Below, in pieces: positions 7,737-15,643 of a stretch of DNA of 30,977 bases. Origin of the DNA: JBAZWE01 sp041660545. GTDB taxonomy: Bacteria > Actinomycetota > Thermoleophilia > BMS3ABIN01. Position 1 is the stretch's first letter, and every line of letters begins with the position of its first letter. The stretch spans positions 1 to 30,977 of the forward strand of contig JBAZWE010000014.1 in NCBI GenBank assembly GCA_041660545.1, in the 5' to 3' direction. A program made the position numbers and the translations under genes. Under the pieces are notes generated by a model. That model did not search any database. It was not told where the DNA came from and saw only the letters and a program-made list of their open reading frames with translations.

Positions 7737-9429
7737 AAATCCAGGCTTCGCACCGACGGGGGGGACTGCGATCAAACAGGCAGAAAATGGTATTGGCGGA
7801 TCCGGAAACGGGACTTCATCGGGGCGTTCCCGTAAGTTCCTCGCGCTGATCCTGCTGGGAGCCCTGCTGGTGCGTGTACTGGCCACGCTCACCCGCCAGA
7901 TGGTGCAGTTTGATGAAACAGCATACCTGCGCATGGCGGAAAACCTGGCCTCAGGCAACGCGCCTTTTGATATCAGCGGGTTGACCGCTACCCACTTCTC
8001 ACCGCTACTACCCATTTTCATAACCGGCGTGGCGGCGCTCCTGCGTGATTATGTGCTGTCGGGCTACGTCGTTGTCACCGTCTTCGGCTGCTTGTTGCTG
8101 ATTCCGGTATATCTCATGGGAAAGGAACTCTTTGGCCAGCGCACCGGTCTCATGGCCGCGGCGCTCATGGCGGTGGAGCCGTTTTTTGTTGGCACAACCG
8201 AATATATCTACAATGAGAGCCTTTATATTTTCTTCCTGTATATGGGCCTTTATGCCGGGTGGCTGACGCTCAGGCAAAAAAGTATGCGCAGTGCTGCTGT
8301 TGCGGGATTGTCTATCGGGCTGGCGTATCTGGCAAACCCGTCAGCTGTATTCTATTTGCTGGTATTGCTTGTCATCATGGCTATCATCGCGGCTCGCCGC
8401 GGCTTTCACGCCAAGATGGGAAAAGCAATGCTGGTCTTCCTGGCTCTGTTTTCAGTTTGCGCATTGCCTTATGTTGTCTTTCTTCACGGGGAACTGGGAA
8501 AGTGGACATTCAGCGGCAAGTCCACCGGGGGCAACATCTACACGGCTACTCACAACCTGCGCCGTGATGACATCGGGAGTTGGGAGAAGGAATTACTGGC
8601 ATTGCAGGACGATGGCGAACCGCTGGCCTTTAAGCTGGAAGCACAGGGAGAGAACCCGGCTACATTCCTGATAAGCCATCCTGCCCCGGCGGCAAAGATC
8701 TTTGTAAAGCAGGTTTATGCATTTCATGCCAATGTGCTTTCTCAGGTATTTCCGCTCTGGCTGCTGCCCCTGGCAGGACTCGGACTATTTGCACAGGGCT
8801 GGAGCCGCCGCCGGGTGGCGGCGCTGGGATACTTGCTCGTCATGTCGTTGCCCATCGTACTGGTGCTGGCAATGTACGCCCATCCAAGGTTTTTCATGCC
8901 ATTTGTGCCTTTTGCCATGATGCTTGCCGCGCAAGGCTGGCTCATGTTCGAAAGTTGGGGGCGCGAAACCGCCATGGCGAGTTTTACCGGCGACGCCGCA
9001 CAAAAGTGGCTCCGGCGAGCCCCCTGGCTCACCGGTGCGATTGTACTTCTGCCCGTGCTTGCATTTGCCATGGTTACAACACTCAAGCAGAGCTATCCCG
9101 TCGAGTACAAGGAGGCGGGGCTGTGGTTGAAGGAGAATGGCGGCGAGGGTACGCGAATCATGAACCGTGAGTATTCCTCGGCTTATTACGCCGGAGGCGA
9201 CGCTGTGATACTGCCGTATGCCGACTATGCGGCGACCACTGATTATGCCAGGAAGAAGAATGTTGAATATCTGATCGTGGGCACCCAGGCTCTGAAGGAT
9301 TACCGTCCCGGTCTTGAGCGTTTGCTCGATGACGATCTCGCGGCTCATCCTGAGTGGGAACTGGTTGACAGCATCCGGCCCGGCGCCAGTCGCGAGGTCC
9401 TGATTTTCAGGATCAGGGAAGCGGGATGA
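7726..9429 (+). CDS. GT39 (PMT/ArnT-like) membrane glycosyltransferase, copy A
   Basis: A 567-residue GT-C fold enzyme of the PMT_2/ArnT type, which transfers a sugar from polyprenyl phosphate to an extracytoplasmic acceptor. A Gly/Ser-rich cytoplasmic leader of about 35 residues is followed by the first helix. The first outer loop begins with QFDETAY; Asp63-Glu64 match the catalytic acidic pair of this family. Multiple helices follow, with TEYIYNESLY in a second loop, and the chain ends in a soluble domain of about 130 residues (REYSSAYYAGGDAVILPYAD and onward). The ATG lies inside the previous gene (11-base overlap). It is clearly a tandem paralogue of the next gene, sharing motifs from end to end. 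Acceptor and donor are unknown. Confidence 0.85.
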   Translation: MDNKNPGFAPTGGTAIKQAENGIGGSGNGTSSGRSRKFLALILLGALLVRVLATLTRQMVQFDETAYLRMAENLASGNAPFDISGLTATHFSPLLPIFITGVAALLRDYVLSGYVVVTVFGCLLLIPVYLMGKELFGQRTGLMAAALMAVEPFFVGTTEYIYNESLYIFFLYMGLYAGWLTLRQKSMRSAAVAGLSIGLAYLANPSAVFYLLVLLVIMAIIAARRGFHAKMGKAMLVFLALFSVCALPYVVFLHGELGKWTFSGKSTGGNIYTATHNLRRDDIGSWEKELLALQDDGEPLAFKLEAQGENPATFLISHPAPAAKIFVKQVYAFHANVLSQVFPLWLLPLAGLGLFAQGWSRRRVAALGYLLVMSLPIVLVLAMYAHPRFFMPFVPFAMMLAAQGWLMFESWGRETAMASFTGDAAQKWLRRAPWLTGAIVLLPVLAFAMVTTLKQSYPVEYKEAGLWLKENGGEGTRIMNREYSSAYYAGGDAVILPYADYAATTDYARKKNVEYLIVGTQALKDYRPGLERLLDDDLAAHPEWELVDSIRPGASREVLIFRIREAG

Positions 9430-9487
9430 CGGCCTCATTATTTCAAGGAGAATTCCAGTCCGGTTTCACCGGGGATAAAACATTAAT

Positions 9488-11119
9488 TTGAATAAGAAAC
9501 CTGACAACAACAAAAGACTTTTGACCCATGGCAGGATACTACTACTGCTGATTCTGGCCGCGCTTGTTATCCGGATTCTGGCCGCGCTGGCTCGACCGCT
9601 GATAATGCTGGATGAGACCGCTTACGCCAGTATTGCCGAGAATCTGGCCAACGGGAAGGGTCTGCTGGATATTACCGGGCAGACAAGCACTTACTTCTCG
9701 CCGCTTTACCCGATCATCATCGCTGCTCTGGGGACCGTGGTGGGAGATTACGTTGTTGCGGGATATGCGGTCTCAATCGTATTCGGCAGCCTGATACTGA
9801 TACCCGTTTATCTCCTTGGACGGGAGATGTCGGGCGCTCGCGTTGGCCTTCTTGCCGCGGCACTGCTGGCGGTTTTACCGCTGGCGGTCGATCTGGGATC
9901 TACCCTCTACAACGAGAGTGTCTATGTATTTTTCCTGCTGATGGCGATTTTTTTCGGATGGAACCTGCTCAACCAGCAGCGTTTTAAATGTGGCGTTTAC
10001 ACCGGTGTCTCGCTGGGTTTTGCTTACCTGACAAATCCAGGCGCGGTTTTTTATATCGTTGCCATCGTGGCGCTTGCCGTGGCGGTGGCGCTGCGACGCC
10101 GTAAATGGCGTCGTCTGGCGCGCGCGACAGCCGTTTTTCTCATTGTGTTCATGGTGATCGCGGCGCCTTACATTATCTTTCTGCATCACGAGCTGGGCCG
10201 CTGGACCTATTCCGGCAAGTATGTCGACTCCAACGTATACACATCATCGAAGAACCTGAGGCTGGAGTCGCCGGATTGGGAAAAAGATGTTCTCCAGCTC
10301 ACCGATGACAATCACGAGGTAAAGTTACTTACGCTGGGAAATAGCACCGATCTGGCCGGTTTTCTTTTAAAACAACCAAAGGCGGCTGCCAGGGTCTTCG
10401 TTCAGCAGGCGTTTTATCTTTACTCCAAGGCGCTTCCGGATATTATCCCCCTGTGGTTATTGCCGCTACTGGGTCTGGGTCTCTTTTTCCGGGGGTGGAA
10501 CCGGCGCCGGGCCGCACGGGTGGGGTACATGGCTCTGATGATGACTCCCCTGGTGCTGATACTGTTCATGTATGCGACGCCAAGGTTTTTCATTCCCTTC
10601 GTGGCCATCGCCCTAATCTGGGTGGCCGAGGGCTGGCAACGGCTTGAGGAGTGGGGCAGGGAGACGCTCACATTGAATTTCAGCGCCGGCACAGCCGAAA
10701 GATGGCGGCGTCCTCTCATGGTGTTTCTGGCAGCCACCGTGCTGCTGCCGGCGCTTGTTTTTTCAGCTGTTACGGTAGCCAAGCGGGGCTATCATCCGGA
10801 GTTGCGTGAAGCAGGGGAATGGCTCAAGGGATATGCCGGAGAGGACAAGCACATCATGAACAGGGAGTCGCCATCTGCTTACTACGCCGGTGGTGCGCCG
10901 GTCTTCCTTCCGTATGCTGACTACGATCGCATAAACGAATACGCGCGTTACAAGGATATCGATTATATGGTTGTCACACGCCAGGGGCTGCTCGCGGACC
11001 GTCCCGAACTGGCCGGGCAGCTACTGGCGGATGAAAATAGCCATCGTGAGTGGAAACTCGTGCATACAATACGTGCGGGTACTCCTGAAGAGACGCTGAT
11101 TTTCGAGTTCGAGCGATAA
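9488..11119 (+). CDS. GT39 (PMT/ArnT-like) membrane glycosyltransferase, copy B
   Basis: A 543-residue paralogue of the preceding GT39 enzyme, with the same order of motifs. LDETAY in the first outer loop carries Asp42-Glu43 at the catalytic position. STLYNESVY, FLHHELGRWTYSGK, the IPLWLLPL helix and the C-terminal SAYYAGGAPVFLPYADYD follow. The Gly/Ser-rich N-terminal leader of copy A is missing. The start is TTG at 9488, the only plausible one just before the first helix, and the ribosome-binding signal is weak. The region between copies (9430-9487) contains a short CCGGT/ACCGG hairpin at 9460-9472. The two copies may have different sugar donors or acceptors, or may form a heterodimer; this is inference. 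It is the last gene of the operon and converges on the minus-strand SMR genes. Confidence 0.85.
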   Translation: MNKKPDNNKRLLTHGRILLLLILAALVIRILAALARPLIMLDETAYASIAENLANGKGLLDITGQTSTYFSPLYPIIIAALGTVVGDYVVAGYAVSIVFGSLILIPVYLLGREMSGARVGLLAAALLAVLPLAVDLGSTLYNESVYVFFLLMAIFFGWNLLNQQRFKCGVYTGVSLGFAYLTNPGAVFYIVAIVALAVAVALRRRKWRRLARATAVFLIVFMVIAAPYIIFLHHELGRWTYSGKYVDSNVYTSSKNLRLESPDWEKDVLQLTDDNHEVKLLTLGNSTDLAGFLLKQPKAAARVFVQQAFYLYSKALPDIIPLWLLPLLGLGLFFRGWNRRRAARVGYMALMMTPLVLILFMYATPRFFIPFVAIALIWVAEGWQRLEEWGRETLTLNFSAGTAERWRRPLMVFLAATVLLPALVFSAVTVAKRGYHPELREAGEWLKGYAGEDKHIMNRESPSAYYAGGAPVFLPYADYDRINEYARYKDIDYMVVTRQGLLADRPELAGQLLADENSHREWKLVHTIRAGTPEETLIFEFER

Positions 11120-11142
11120 ATCAGAAATTTCCTTGTACCATG

Positions 11143-11163
11143 TGATGCCGGCAACAGGCATCA
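11143..11163. terminator. Hairpin between convergent genes (possible bidirectional terminator)
   Basis: TGATGCC (11143-11149) and GGCATCA (11157-11163) form a perfect 7-bp stem with a 7-base loop in the 68-bp gap between the convergent GT39 and SMR genes. Neither side has a clear T tract, so intrinsic termination is only a possibility. Confidence 0.3.
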
Positions 11164-11187
11164 TCCCCGTGATCCTGATTGCCGGGT

Positions 11188-11577
11188 TCAGGAAGCTGTT
11201 GCCGTCGCGATGGCGATGATGCCGGCGAATATGAGGGCGATACCCAGCAACTTTCCCCGTGAGACCGGCTCATTAAAATAGAGGCGTGCGATAAGCATGA
11301 TGAATATGAAGTTGAGTCCGATCTGGAGCGGGTAAGCCTGCGAGAGATCCATTTTTCTCAGGAGGGTGATCCAGAGGATCTGCGAGATCGCATAGATCAC
11401 CGCACCGCCGAGGATGGCCGGCTTCAGCAAGGTCCGCGGCAGGTGTTGTATCACCAGGAGTTCGCCTTCACCGCCGGCTGATGAACCCACCTTGAGCAGC
11501 GTGTTGCCGAGGGAGGCGCTGACTGAGGTCAGCAGGACAAGTATGATCTGGATGGCATCCATGTCAGTCGCCACCAT
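11188..11577 (-). CDS. SMR/EamA-like small membrane transporter (ArnE/ArnF-like), second of pair
   Basis: A protein of about 125-129 residues with four predicted helices, in the small multidrug-resistance/EamA fold. AYPLQIGLNFIFIMLIARL and FNEPVSRGKLLGIALIFAG match the third and fourth helices of SMR proteins. Its closest functional analogy is ArnE/ArnF, which flips undecaprenyl-phosphate-aminoarabinose. The longest frame starts at ATG 11577, 14 bases inside the upstream gene. ATG 11562, one base after the upstream TGA and behind a GGTGG, is an equally good start. Overlap with its partner suggests the two are made together and form a heterodimer. The GT39 enzymes that would use a flipped polyprenyl-phosphate sugar lie directly beside it. 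Drug export remains an alternative. Confidence 0.8.
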   Translation of the reverse strand: MVATDMDAIQIILVLLTSVSASLGNTLLKVGSSAGGEGELLVIQHLPRTLLKPAILGGAVIYAISQILWITLLRKMDLSQAYPLQIGLNFIFIMLIARLYFNEPVSRGKLLGIALIFAGIIAIATATAS

Positions 11578-11965
11578 CCGTATCCGTATCTGTATACTGC
11601 TTGGGTTTCAACGTTTCCGATCGGGACTGCAGGTGAACGATGACGATTCCAGCCAGGATCAGGAGCGTTCCCACAAGGCGTTGCGGACCGATATCCTCTT
11701 TGAGAAAAAGCCAGGAAATAATCGTGATGTTCACAAAACCCAAGCCCACGAAAACAGGGTATGCATGACTGATCTGATGCCGTCCCAATACATAGACCCA
11801 CGTGGCCATGGCGATGATGCCAAGCAGTGCTCCCATCCATATCCATGGCGTCAGAAAAATCGACAGCGGGTCGGCAAGTGAGGTGCCGGCGTCGATTGCG
11901 CCGCGTTTCAGCAGATAGTCAGCCAGGTTGGCCAGCAGCGTGATTGCGATGATAATAAGGATCAT
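11564..11965 (-). CDS. SMR/EamA-like small membrane transporter (ArnE/ArnF-like), first of pair
   Basis: A 133-residue, four-helix protein beginning MILIIIAITLLANLADYLLK. It contains the SMR-like segment HAYPVFVGLGFVNITIISWL and LKEDIGPQRLVGTLLILAG. The short hydrophilic C-terminus is rich in Thr and Asp. It precedes and overlaps its partner on the minus strand, the usual arrangement for paired SMR subunits such as ArnE and ArnF. The gene is divergent from the second B12-type radical-SAM gene across 75 bp. No clear Shine-Dalgarno precedes the ATG. A role in moving polyprenyl-phosphate-linked sugars for the neighbouring GT39 enzymes is inferred from gene context and is not shown by residues alone. 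Confidence 0.8.
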   Translation of the reverse strand: MILIIIAITLLANLADYLLKRGAIDAGTSLADPLSIFLTPWIWMGALLGIIAMATWVYVLGRHQISHAYPVFVGLGFVNITIISWLFLKEDIGPQRLVGTLLILAGIVIVHLQSRSETLKPKQYTDTDTDGGD

Positions 11966-12016
11966 AGTGAGCGAGAAAAGTGTGTCCGGAGTGGCTCCCG
12001 GAATGTCTCGATTACT

Positions 12017-12025
12017 TGCTATACT
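12017..12025 (+). promoter_or_regulatory. Extended -10 promoter for radical-SAM gene 2
   Basis: TG at 12017-12018, one base, then TATACT (12020-12025) forms an extended -10 box with five of six matches. The expected start near 12032 leaves a leader of only about nine bases before ATG 12041, which has no Shine-Dalgarno. No -35 match is seen, as is usual for extended -10 promoters. Confidence 0.45.
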
Positions 12026-12040
12026 AGCATAAAGATACCC

Positions 12041-13462
12041 ATGTCCAGGTGCGAAAAAAGTGGCTCAAATTTGAAAGTTCTTCTAATTAACCCTCCTTAC
12101 CGGTCGCAGATTATCCGGCGTTATGTCTGTTCCTACAATGCGCCGAATTTTCTCTTTCCGCCCCTGGAGCTTATGTATCTATCGGCGCAGGCGAAGCTGG
12201 TGGACGGTTGCCAGGTGCGTCTGGTCGACTGCATCGCCGAGCGTCTGACGCCAGAGGCGGCCATCGCTGTCGCGCGCGATTACGACCCGGATGTCGTCCT
12301 CTCCATCATGGCGATTGAATATTTCGATAATGATGTTGAGTTCCTCGGCCGTCTGAAAAAATCTTTGCCCGATGCCATGGTCGGATCTTTCGGGCACCTT
12401 CCCAGCAATTACGGCCAGGAGACAATCGCGGCCACCGGTTCGGACTACGTTCTGGTGGGCGAGCCTGACAACTCGTTCCGTGGGCTGCTCGAGCGGCTGG
12501 CCGGCGGCGGCGCCGTGGCCGGCGAGGGTGTCTCGGTGATGGGGGAGGACGGCGAATTTGTTCCCGCCGATTATCAGCGTATCGATTCTCTGGACGACCT
12601 TCCATACGCGGACCAGTCGGCCATCGATCATTCTCTTTACGGTGAACCGTTCTTCGGACACCCTTACACGACCTTTCTCTCATCGCGTGGCTGTCCCTTT
12701 ACCTGTTCATATTGCGTTCGCACATACGGGCGGAAGTTTGTCATGGCGTCGGCGGAGCATGTGGTTAGTGAGGTCACGAGTGCCGTTGAAAACCACGGCA
12801 TCAAGTACTTCCGTTTCATGGACGATACTTTCACGGCCTCGAAGCGGCGCGTGCTCGATATCTGTGACGGTCTCAAGCAGCTGGATGGCATCAGCTTCAG
12901 CTGCCTTACAAGGCCGAACACGATTAATGCCGAGATCGCCGTGGCGCTTCGAGAGGCCGGCTGTCATCGCATCTATGTTGGCATCGAGAGCGGTTCACAG
13001 AAAGTCCTGGATTATCTGAAACGTGGTTACCAACTTGAAAAGGTCATGAACAATCTAAGGGAAGCCAGGAACAGCGGTCTGGAGATGGTGGGCTGGTTCA
13101 TCGTCGGTTCACCGGTTGAAACCAGGGATGATTTCGAGCAGAGCTTGAAGCTCGCCCGTGAGCTCAAGCTTGGATATATCGCGGTATCGACGCTGGTGCC
13201 ATATCCCAATACAGAGCTTTACGAATCAGAGAAAGACAATATCGACTTTACGCTGCTTCCTTACAGCTGTGAATTCAAGGATCAGGCGGGTACTGAGCGC
13301 GAGGCGGAGTTTTATCGCCGTTACTATCTTACGCCCTCATTCATCCTCGGCAAGCTGGGCAACTTCGTGCGATACCCGTCAGAGAGTTACAGGGCATCAC
13401 GGGATTTTCTGCGATATGCCGTGGCTTCGAAACGGGATCCACACCGCAGGGATCTGTTGTGA
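12041..13462 (+). CDS. B12-binding-domain radical SAM protein 2
   Basis: A 473-residue class B radical-SAM protein. The N-terminal cobalamin-type domain starts with LKVLLINPPY and ends with YVLVGEPDNSF. The radical-SAM core carries RGCPFTCSYC with cysteines 218, 222 and 225, followed by FRFMDDTFTAS, VGIESGSQ and FIVGSPVET. The C-terminal segment of about 90 residues is rich in Tyr and Arg, as is usual for these proteins. The last four bases (GTGA) overlap the start of the GT2 gene, so the two are translationally coupled and probably act on the same substrate. That coupling suggests a polyprenyl-linked or nucleotide-linked intermediate, but the reaction is unknown. It lacks a ribosome-binding site and may be read from a near-leaderless message. 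Confidence 0.9.
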   Translation: MSRCEKSGSNLKVLLINPPYRSQIIRRYVCSYNAPNFLFPPLELMYLSAQAKLVDGCQVRLVDCIAERLTPEAAIAVARDYDPDVVLSIMAIEYFDNDVEFLGRLKKSLPDAMVGSFGHLPSNYGQETIAATGSDYVLVGEPDNSFRGLLERLAGGGAVAGEGVSVMGEDGEFVPADYQRIDSLDDLPYADQSAIDHSLYGEPFFGHPYTTFLSSRGCPFTCSYCVRTYGRKFVMASAEHVVSEVTSAVENHGIKYFRFMDDTFTASKRRVLDICDGLKQLDGISFSCLTRPNTINAEIAVALREAGCHRIYVGIESGSQKVLDYLKRGYQLEKVMNNLREARNSGLEMVGWFIVGSPVETRDDFEQSLKLARELKLGYIAVSTLVPYPNTELYESEKDNIDFTLLPYSCEFKDQAGTEREAEFYRRYYLTPSFILGKLGNFVRYPSESYRASRDFLRYAVASKRDPHRRDLL

Positions 13463-14232
13463 GCCCGGCGGCAAAAAAAACAGAAGGCGCCGGCCCCACA
13501 GGTGAACCGACGCCGCTGTTTTCCGTGGCCATCCCCTGTTATAACGAAGAGGCCATAATCGATGCGAGTTACCGCAGGGTGAAAGACACCTGCGATGCAC
13601 AGGGAGCCTCCTACGAGATAATTTTTGGCAATGACGGCAGCAGCGACCACACCCTGGAGTTGCTCGAGGGCATTGCCGCACAAGACCCTTCGGTAAGACT
13701 GACCAGCCACTTTCCGAACAGGGGCGCGGGTTTCACTTACCGAGAGTTGTACGCAGCGGCCCGCGGCGGGATCATCATCCAGATGGACGCCGACCTGGCG
13801 ATGCCGGTCGAAGTCGCCGTACCGTCCTTCCTGGAAGCCTTGAAAACCGCGGACCTCGCGGTTGGTTCCCGCTATGTAGGCATCAAGGCCGATTATCCGC
13901 TCAAAAGGCGTGTATTCAGCAGGGGCTACACGATGCTCACCCGGGCGCTTTTCAACCTTGAGATCGTTGATACGCAGACAGGGTTCATGGGTTTCTACAA
14001 AAAGATCCTGCCGGCTCTCGATTTAAAGGCCGATGGTTTCGAGCTGTTGGTCGAGTTCATCGCCCAGGCAAACTACGCCGGTTTTAAAGTGGTGGAGATA
14101 GGCTTGCCCTGGTTTCACGACACCACCAGCGGTGAGACCGAGGTCTGGAGCGAGAGCGTAAAGATGCTGGCCGGGACACTCAGGGTAAAGCGGCGCCTCT
14201 GCGGGTCAGGCCGCGGGCGGCGGCATGGATGA
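13459..14232 (+). CDS. Glycosyltransferase family 2 (polyprenyl-phosphate type)
   Basis: A 257-residue GT-A glycosyltransferase with VAIPCYNEEAIID, IIFGNDGSSDHT and IIIQMDADLAMP; the last holds the metal-binding DAD. DLAVGSRYVG and TQTGFMGFYK follow. These match the DPM1-like branch that charges polyprenyl phosphate. No hydrophobic C-terminal helices are present, so it should be a soluble or peripheral enzyme. An N-terminal extension of about 20 residues is rich in Ala, Gly and Pro. The GTG start overlaps the stop of the preceding radical-SAM gene by four bases. It is the second such GT2 in the window, matching the presence of two GT39 enzymes that could use its product. The exact sugar is unknown. 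Confidence 0.85.
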   Translation: MSPAAKKTEGAGPTGEPTPLFSVAIPCYNEEAIIDASYRRVKDTCDAQGASYEIIFGNDGSSDHTLELLEGIAAQDPSVRLTSHFPNRGAGFTYRELYAAARGGIIIQMDADLAMPVEVAVPSFLEALKTADLAVGSRYVGIKADYPLKRRVFSRGYTMLTRALFNLEIVDTQTGFMGFYKKILPALDLKADGFELLVEFIAQANYAGFKVVEIGLPWFHDTTSGETEVWSESVKMLAGTLRVKRRLCGSGRGRRHG

Positions 14233-14537
14233 CGACCGCGTGGTCTGCCGGGTGCGGACTCATGATCCAGCTTGGGGAAAACGCGGGTCTGCAGGGACGT
14301 TTATGGACCAACGGTTTTCACGGACGGATATGAACGACGAAGGGTTGTTTCAGGCGAAGATCCAGGTGCTGCTCCATAATAGAGCTCAAATGCCGAAGGT
14401 AGATGATCCTTGCTTCAGAAACATATTCATGCTGAGATTAACTTTATATAATTGATTGTGATCGCTATGTTTAAAAAATCTGAACTCCTGAAATATCATA
14501 TTCCGCCGGGACGTCAGAGCTAAAAAGGAAATTCGAG
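14233..14537. other. Intergenic region with promoter for the SPASM radical-SAM operon
   Basis: This 305-bp stretch has no convincing gene. The first half can be read as a 76-codon frame (14225-14455) without recognisable features. The second half is AT-rich and holds a perfect TATAAT at 14447-14452 with no good -35 partner. The strong AAGGAA ribosome-binding site at 14525-14530 lies seven bases before ATG 14538. A 5' leader of about 80 bases would result. No strong hairpin was noticed. Confidence 0.5.
14447..14452 (+). promoter_or_regulatory. Consensus -10 box upstream of SPASM radical-SAM gene
   Basis: A perfect TATAAT in an AT-rich stretch. The best -35 candidate at 14424-14429 (TATTCA) is weak. 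Expected start is near 14459, upstream of the AAGGAA site. Confidence 0.4.
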
Positions 14538-15641
14538 ATGGATGTCAGCATAGACAAGGTTCCCATAGGGGCCATGAAGATACTCTCCTGCTACAGGGAG
14601 GTCCAGCAGATCCTGGCGGGAAATATGCCGGTTCCGCGAACGATGGAGTTCTTCCTCTCAAATGTCTGTAACCATGCCTGTGCTGGTTGTCACTCCCGTT
14701 ATATGCACAAGGATGAGGACCAGTTCCTCGATTTTGATATCTTAAAAGAAGTTGTGACGGACTTCGCCGAACTGGGTGTCGAGGGCGTGGAGCTTTCCGG
14801 TGGGGGCGAACCGCTGATGTACCCGCAGATAATTCCTGCTATTGCATATATGCGCGCCCATGGGCTGAAAGTGGGAATGTTCACCAACGGCACGCTGCTT
14901 ACCGAGGAACTCTCGGAGTTTCTGGTTGAGAACGTGCTTTTCCTGCGTATAGCATTCGATGCCGGCAAAGCCGCTACATACAAAAAGATACACGGCCGCG
15001 ATGATTTCGGAAGGCTTACCGCGAATCTGGAAGCCCTGGTCAGACTCAAGGCGAAGAACGGAAGCGGAAAATCAAAAGACGCAGACGGGAGCCCGTCTGC
15101 GCGCGGCAGCAAAGAAGCACGTTTCGGCACCGCGACCATCGGCGCCAAGTACCTCGTGTCGACGAAGAACTGGATGGAGCTTTCCCGGGCGGCGGAGCTG
15201 GCGAAGGAGATCGGTCTTGATTATCTGCAGTTCAAGGCGCTTAGGGCCAGCAAGTTCACCCCCGAGGGAGAGACATTAAAGCAGGCTGAGGAGGAAGCCG
15301 AAAAGGCCCGCCAGCTTTCCGGCAAGAATTTCCAGGTCTTCGGCAGTCTTGAAAAAACGAAAGTGATAGGACGATGTTTTCTCAATCCGATACATCCGGT
15401 GATCGATGCCAAGGGTGATATGTACCTCTGCGCTTTTTTCCACCACCGCAAGGACACGCACAAGATCGGCAATATCTACAAAAAGAGCTTCCCCGAGATC
15501 TGGTACAGTGAGCGCCATTTCAAGGCGTTCCGTTCCACGAAACCGAAAGAATGCGCCGTGTTCGACTGTCCGTTTCACGAGGCGGCCGCACTTGCCCGCT
15601 CCTGGATCGTGGAGAACAACAAGCACCTGGAGTTCATCTAG
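14538..15641 (+). CDS. Radical SAM protein with SPASM-like C-terminal domain
   Basis: A 367-residue radical-SAM enzyme without a B12 domain. The cluster motif is CNHACAGC (Cys44, 48, 51), followed by VELSGGGEPLMYP, the SAM-contacting GGGEP motif. The C-terminal third has Cys280, Cys298, Cys339 and Cys344 in a pattern (GRCFLNP, DMYLCAFFHH, CAVFDC) that resembles a SPASM or twitch domain holding an auxiliary Fe-S cluster. Residues about 174-196 are a hydrophilic Gly/Ser/Lys insertion encoded partly by a perfect DNA palindrome. SPASM enzymes modify peptides or dehydrogenate alcohols and sugars. Only two bases separate its stop from the DegT aminotransferase start, so oxidation of a sugar alcohol to a ketone for transamination is an attractive but unproven pairing. 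A clear AAGGAA site supports the start. Confidence 0.88.
   Translation: MDVSIDKVPIGAMKILSCYREVQQILAGNMPVPRTMEFFLSNVCNHACAGCHSRYMHKDEDQFLDFDILKEVVTDFAELGVEGVELSGGGEPLMYPQIIPAIAYMRAHGLKVGMFTNGTLLTEELSEFLVENVLFLRIAFDAGKAATYKKIHGRDDFGRLTANLEALVRLKAKNGSGKSKDADGSPSARGSKEARFGTATIGAKYLVSTKNWMELSRAAELAKEIGLDYLQFKALRASKFTPEGETLKQAEEEAEKARQLSGKNFQVFGSLEKTKVIGRCFLNPIHPVIDAKGDMYLCAFFHHRKDTHKIGNIYKKSFPEIWYSERHFKAFRSTKPKECAVFDCPFHEAAALARSWIVENNKHLEFI
15080..15101. repeat. Perfect 10-bp palindrome inside the SPASM radical-SAM gene
   Basis: CGCAGACGGG (15080-15089), AG, then CCCGTCTGCG (15092-15101) is an exact inverted repeat. It lies in an in-frame hydrophilic insertion. Read on the minus strand it is followed by TCTTTTGATTTT, the layout of an intrinsic terminator, although no minus-strand gene is present here. 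Confidence 0.8.
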
Positions 15642-15643
15642 AC

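Noticed and set aside
14225..14455. 76-codon frame overlapping the end of the second GT2 gene
   Set aside because: It has an ATGGATGA overlap that might suggest coupling, but no ribosome-binding site, motif or plausible hydrophobic or domain pattern, so it was treated as non-coding.
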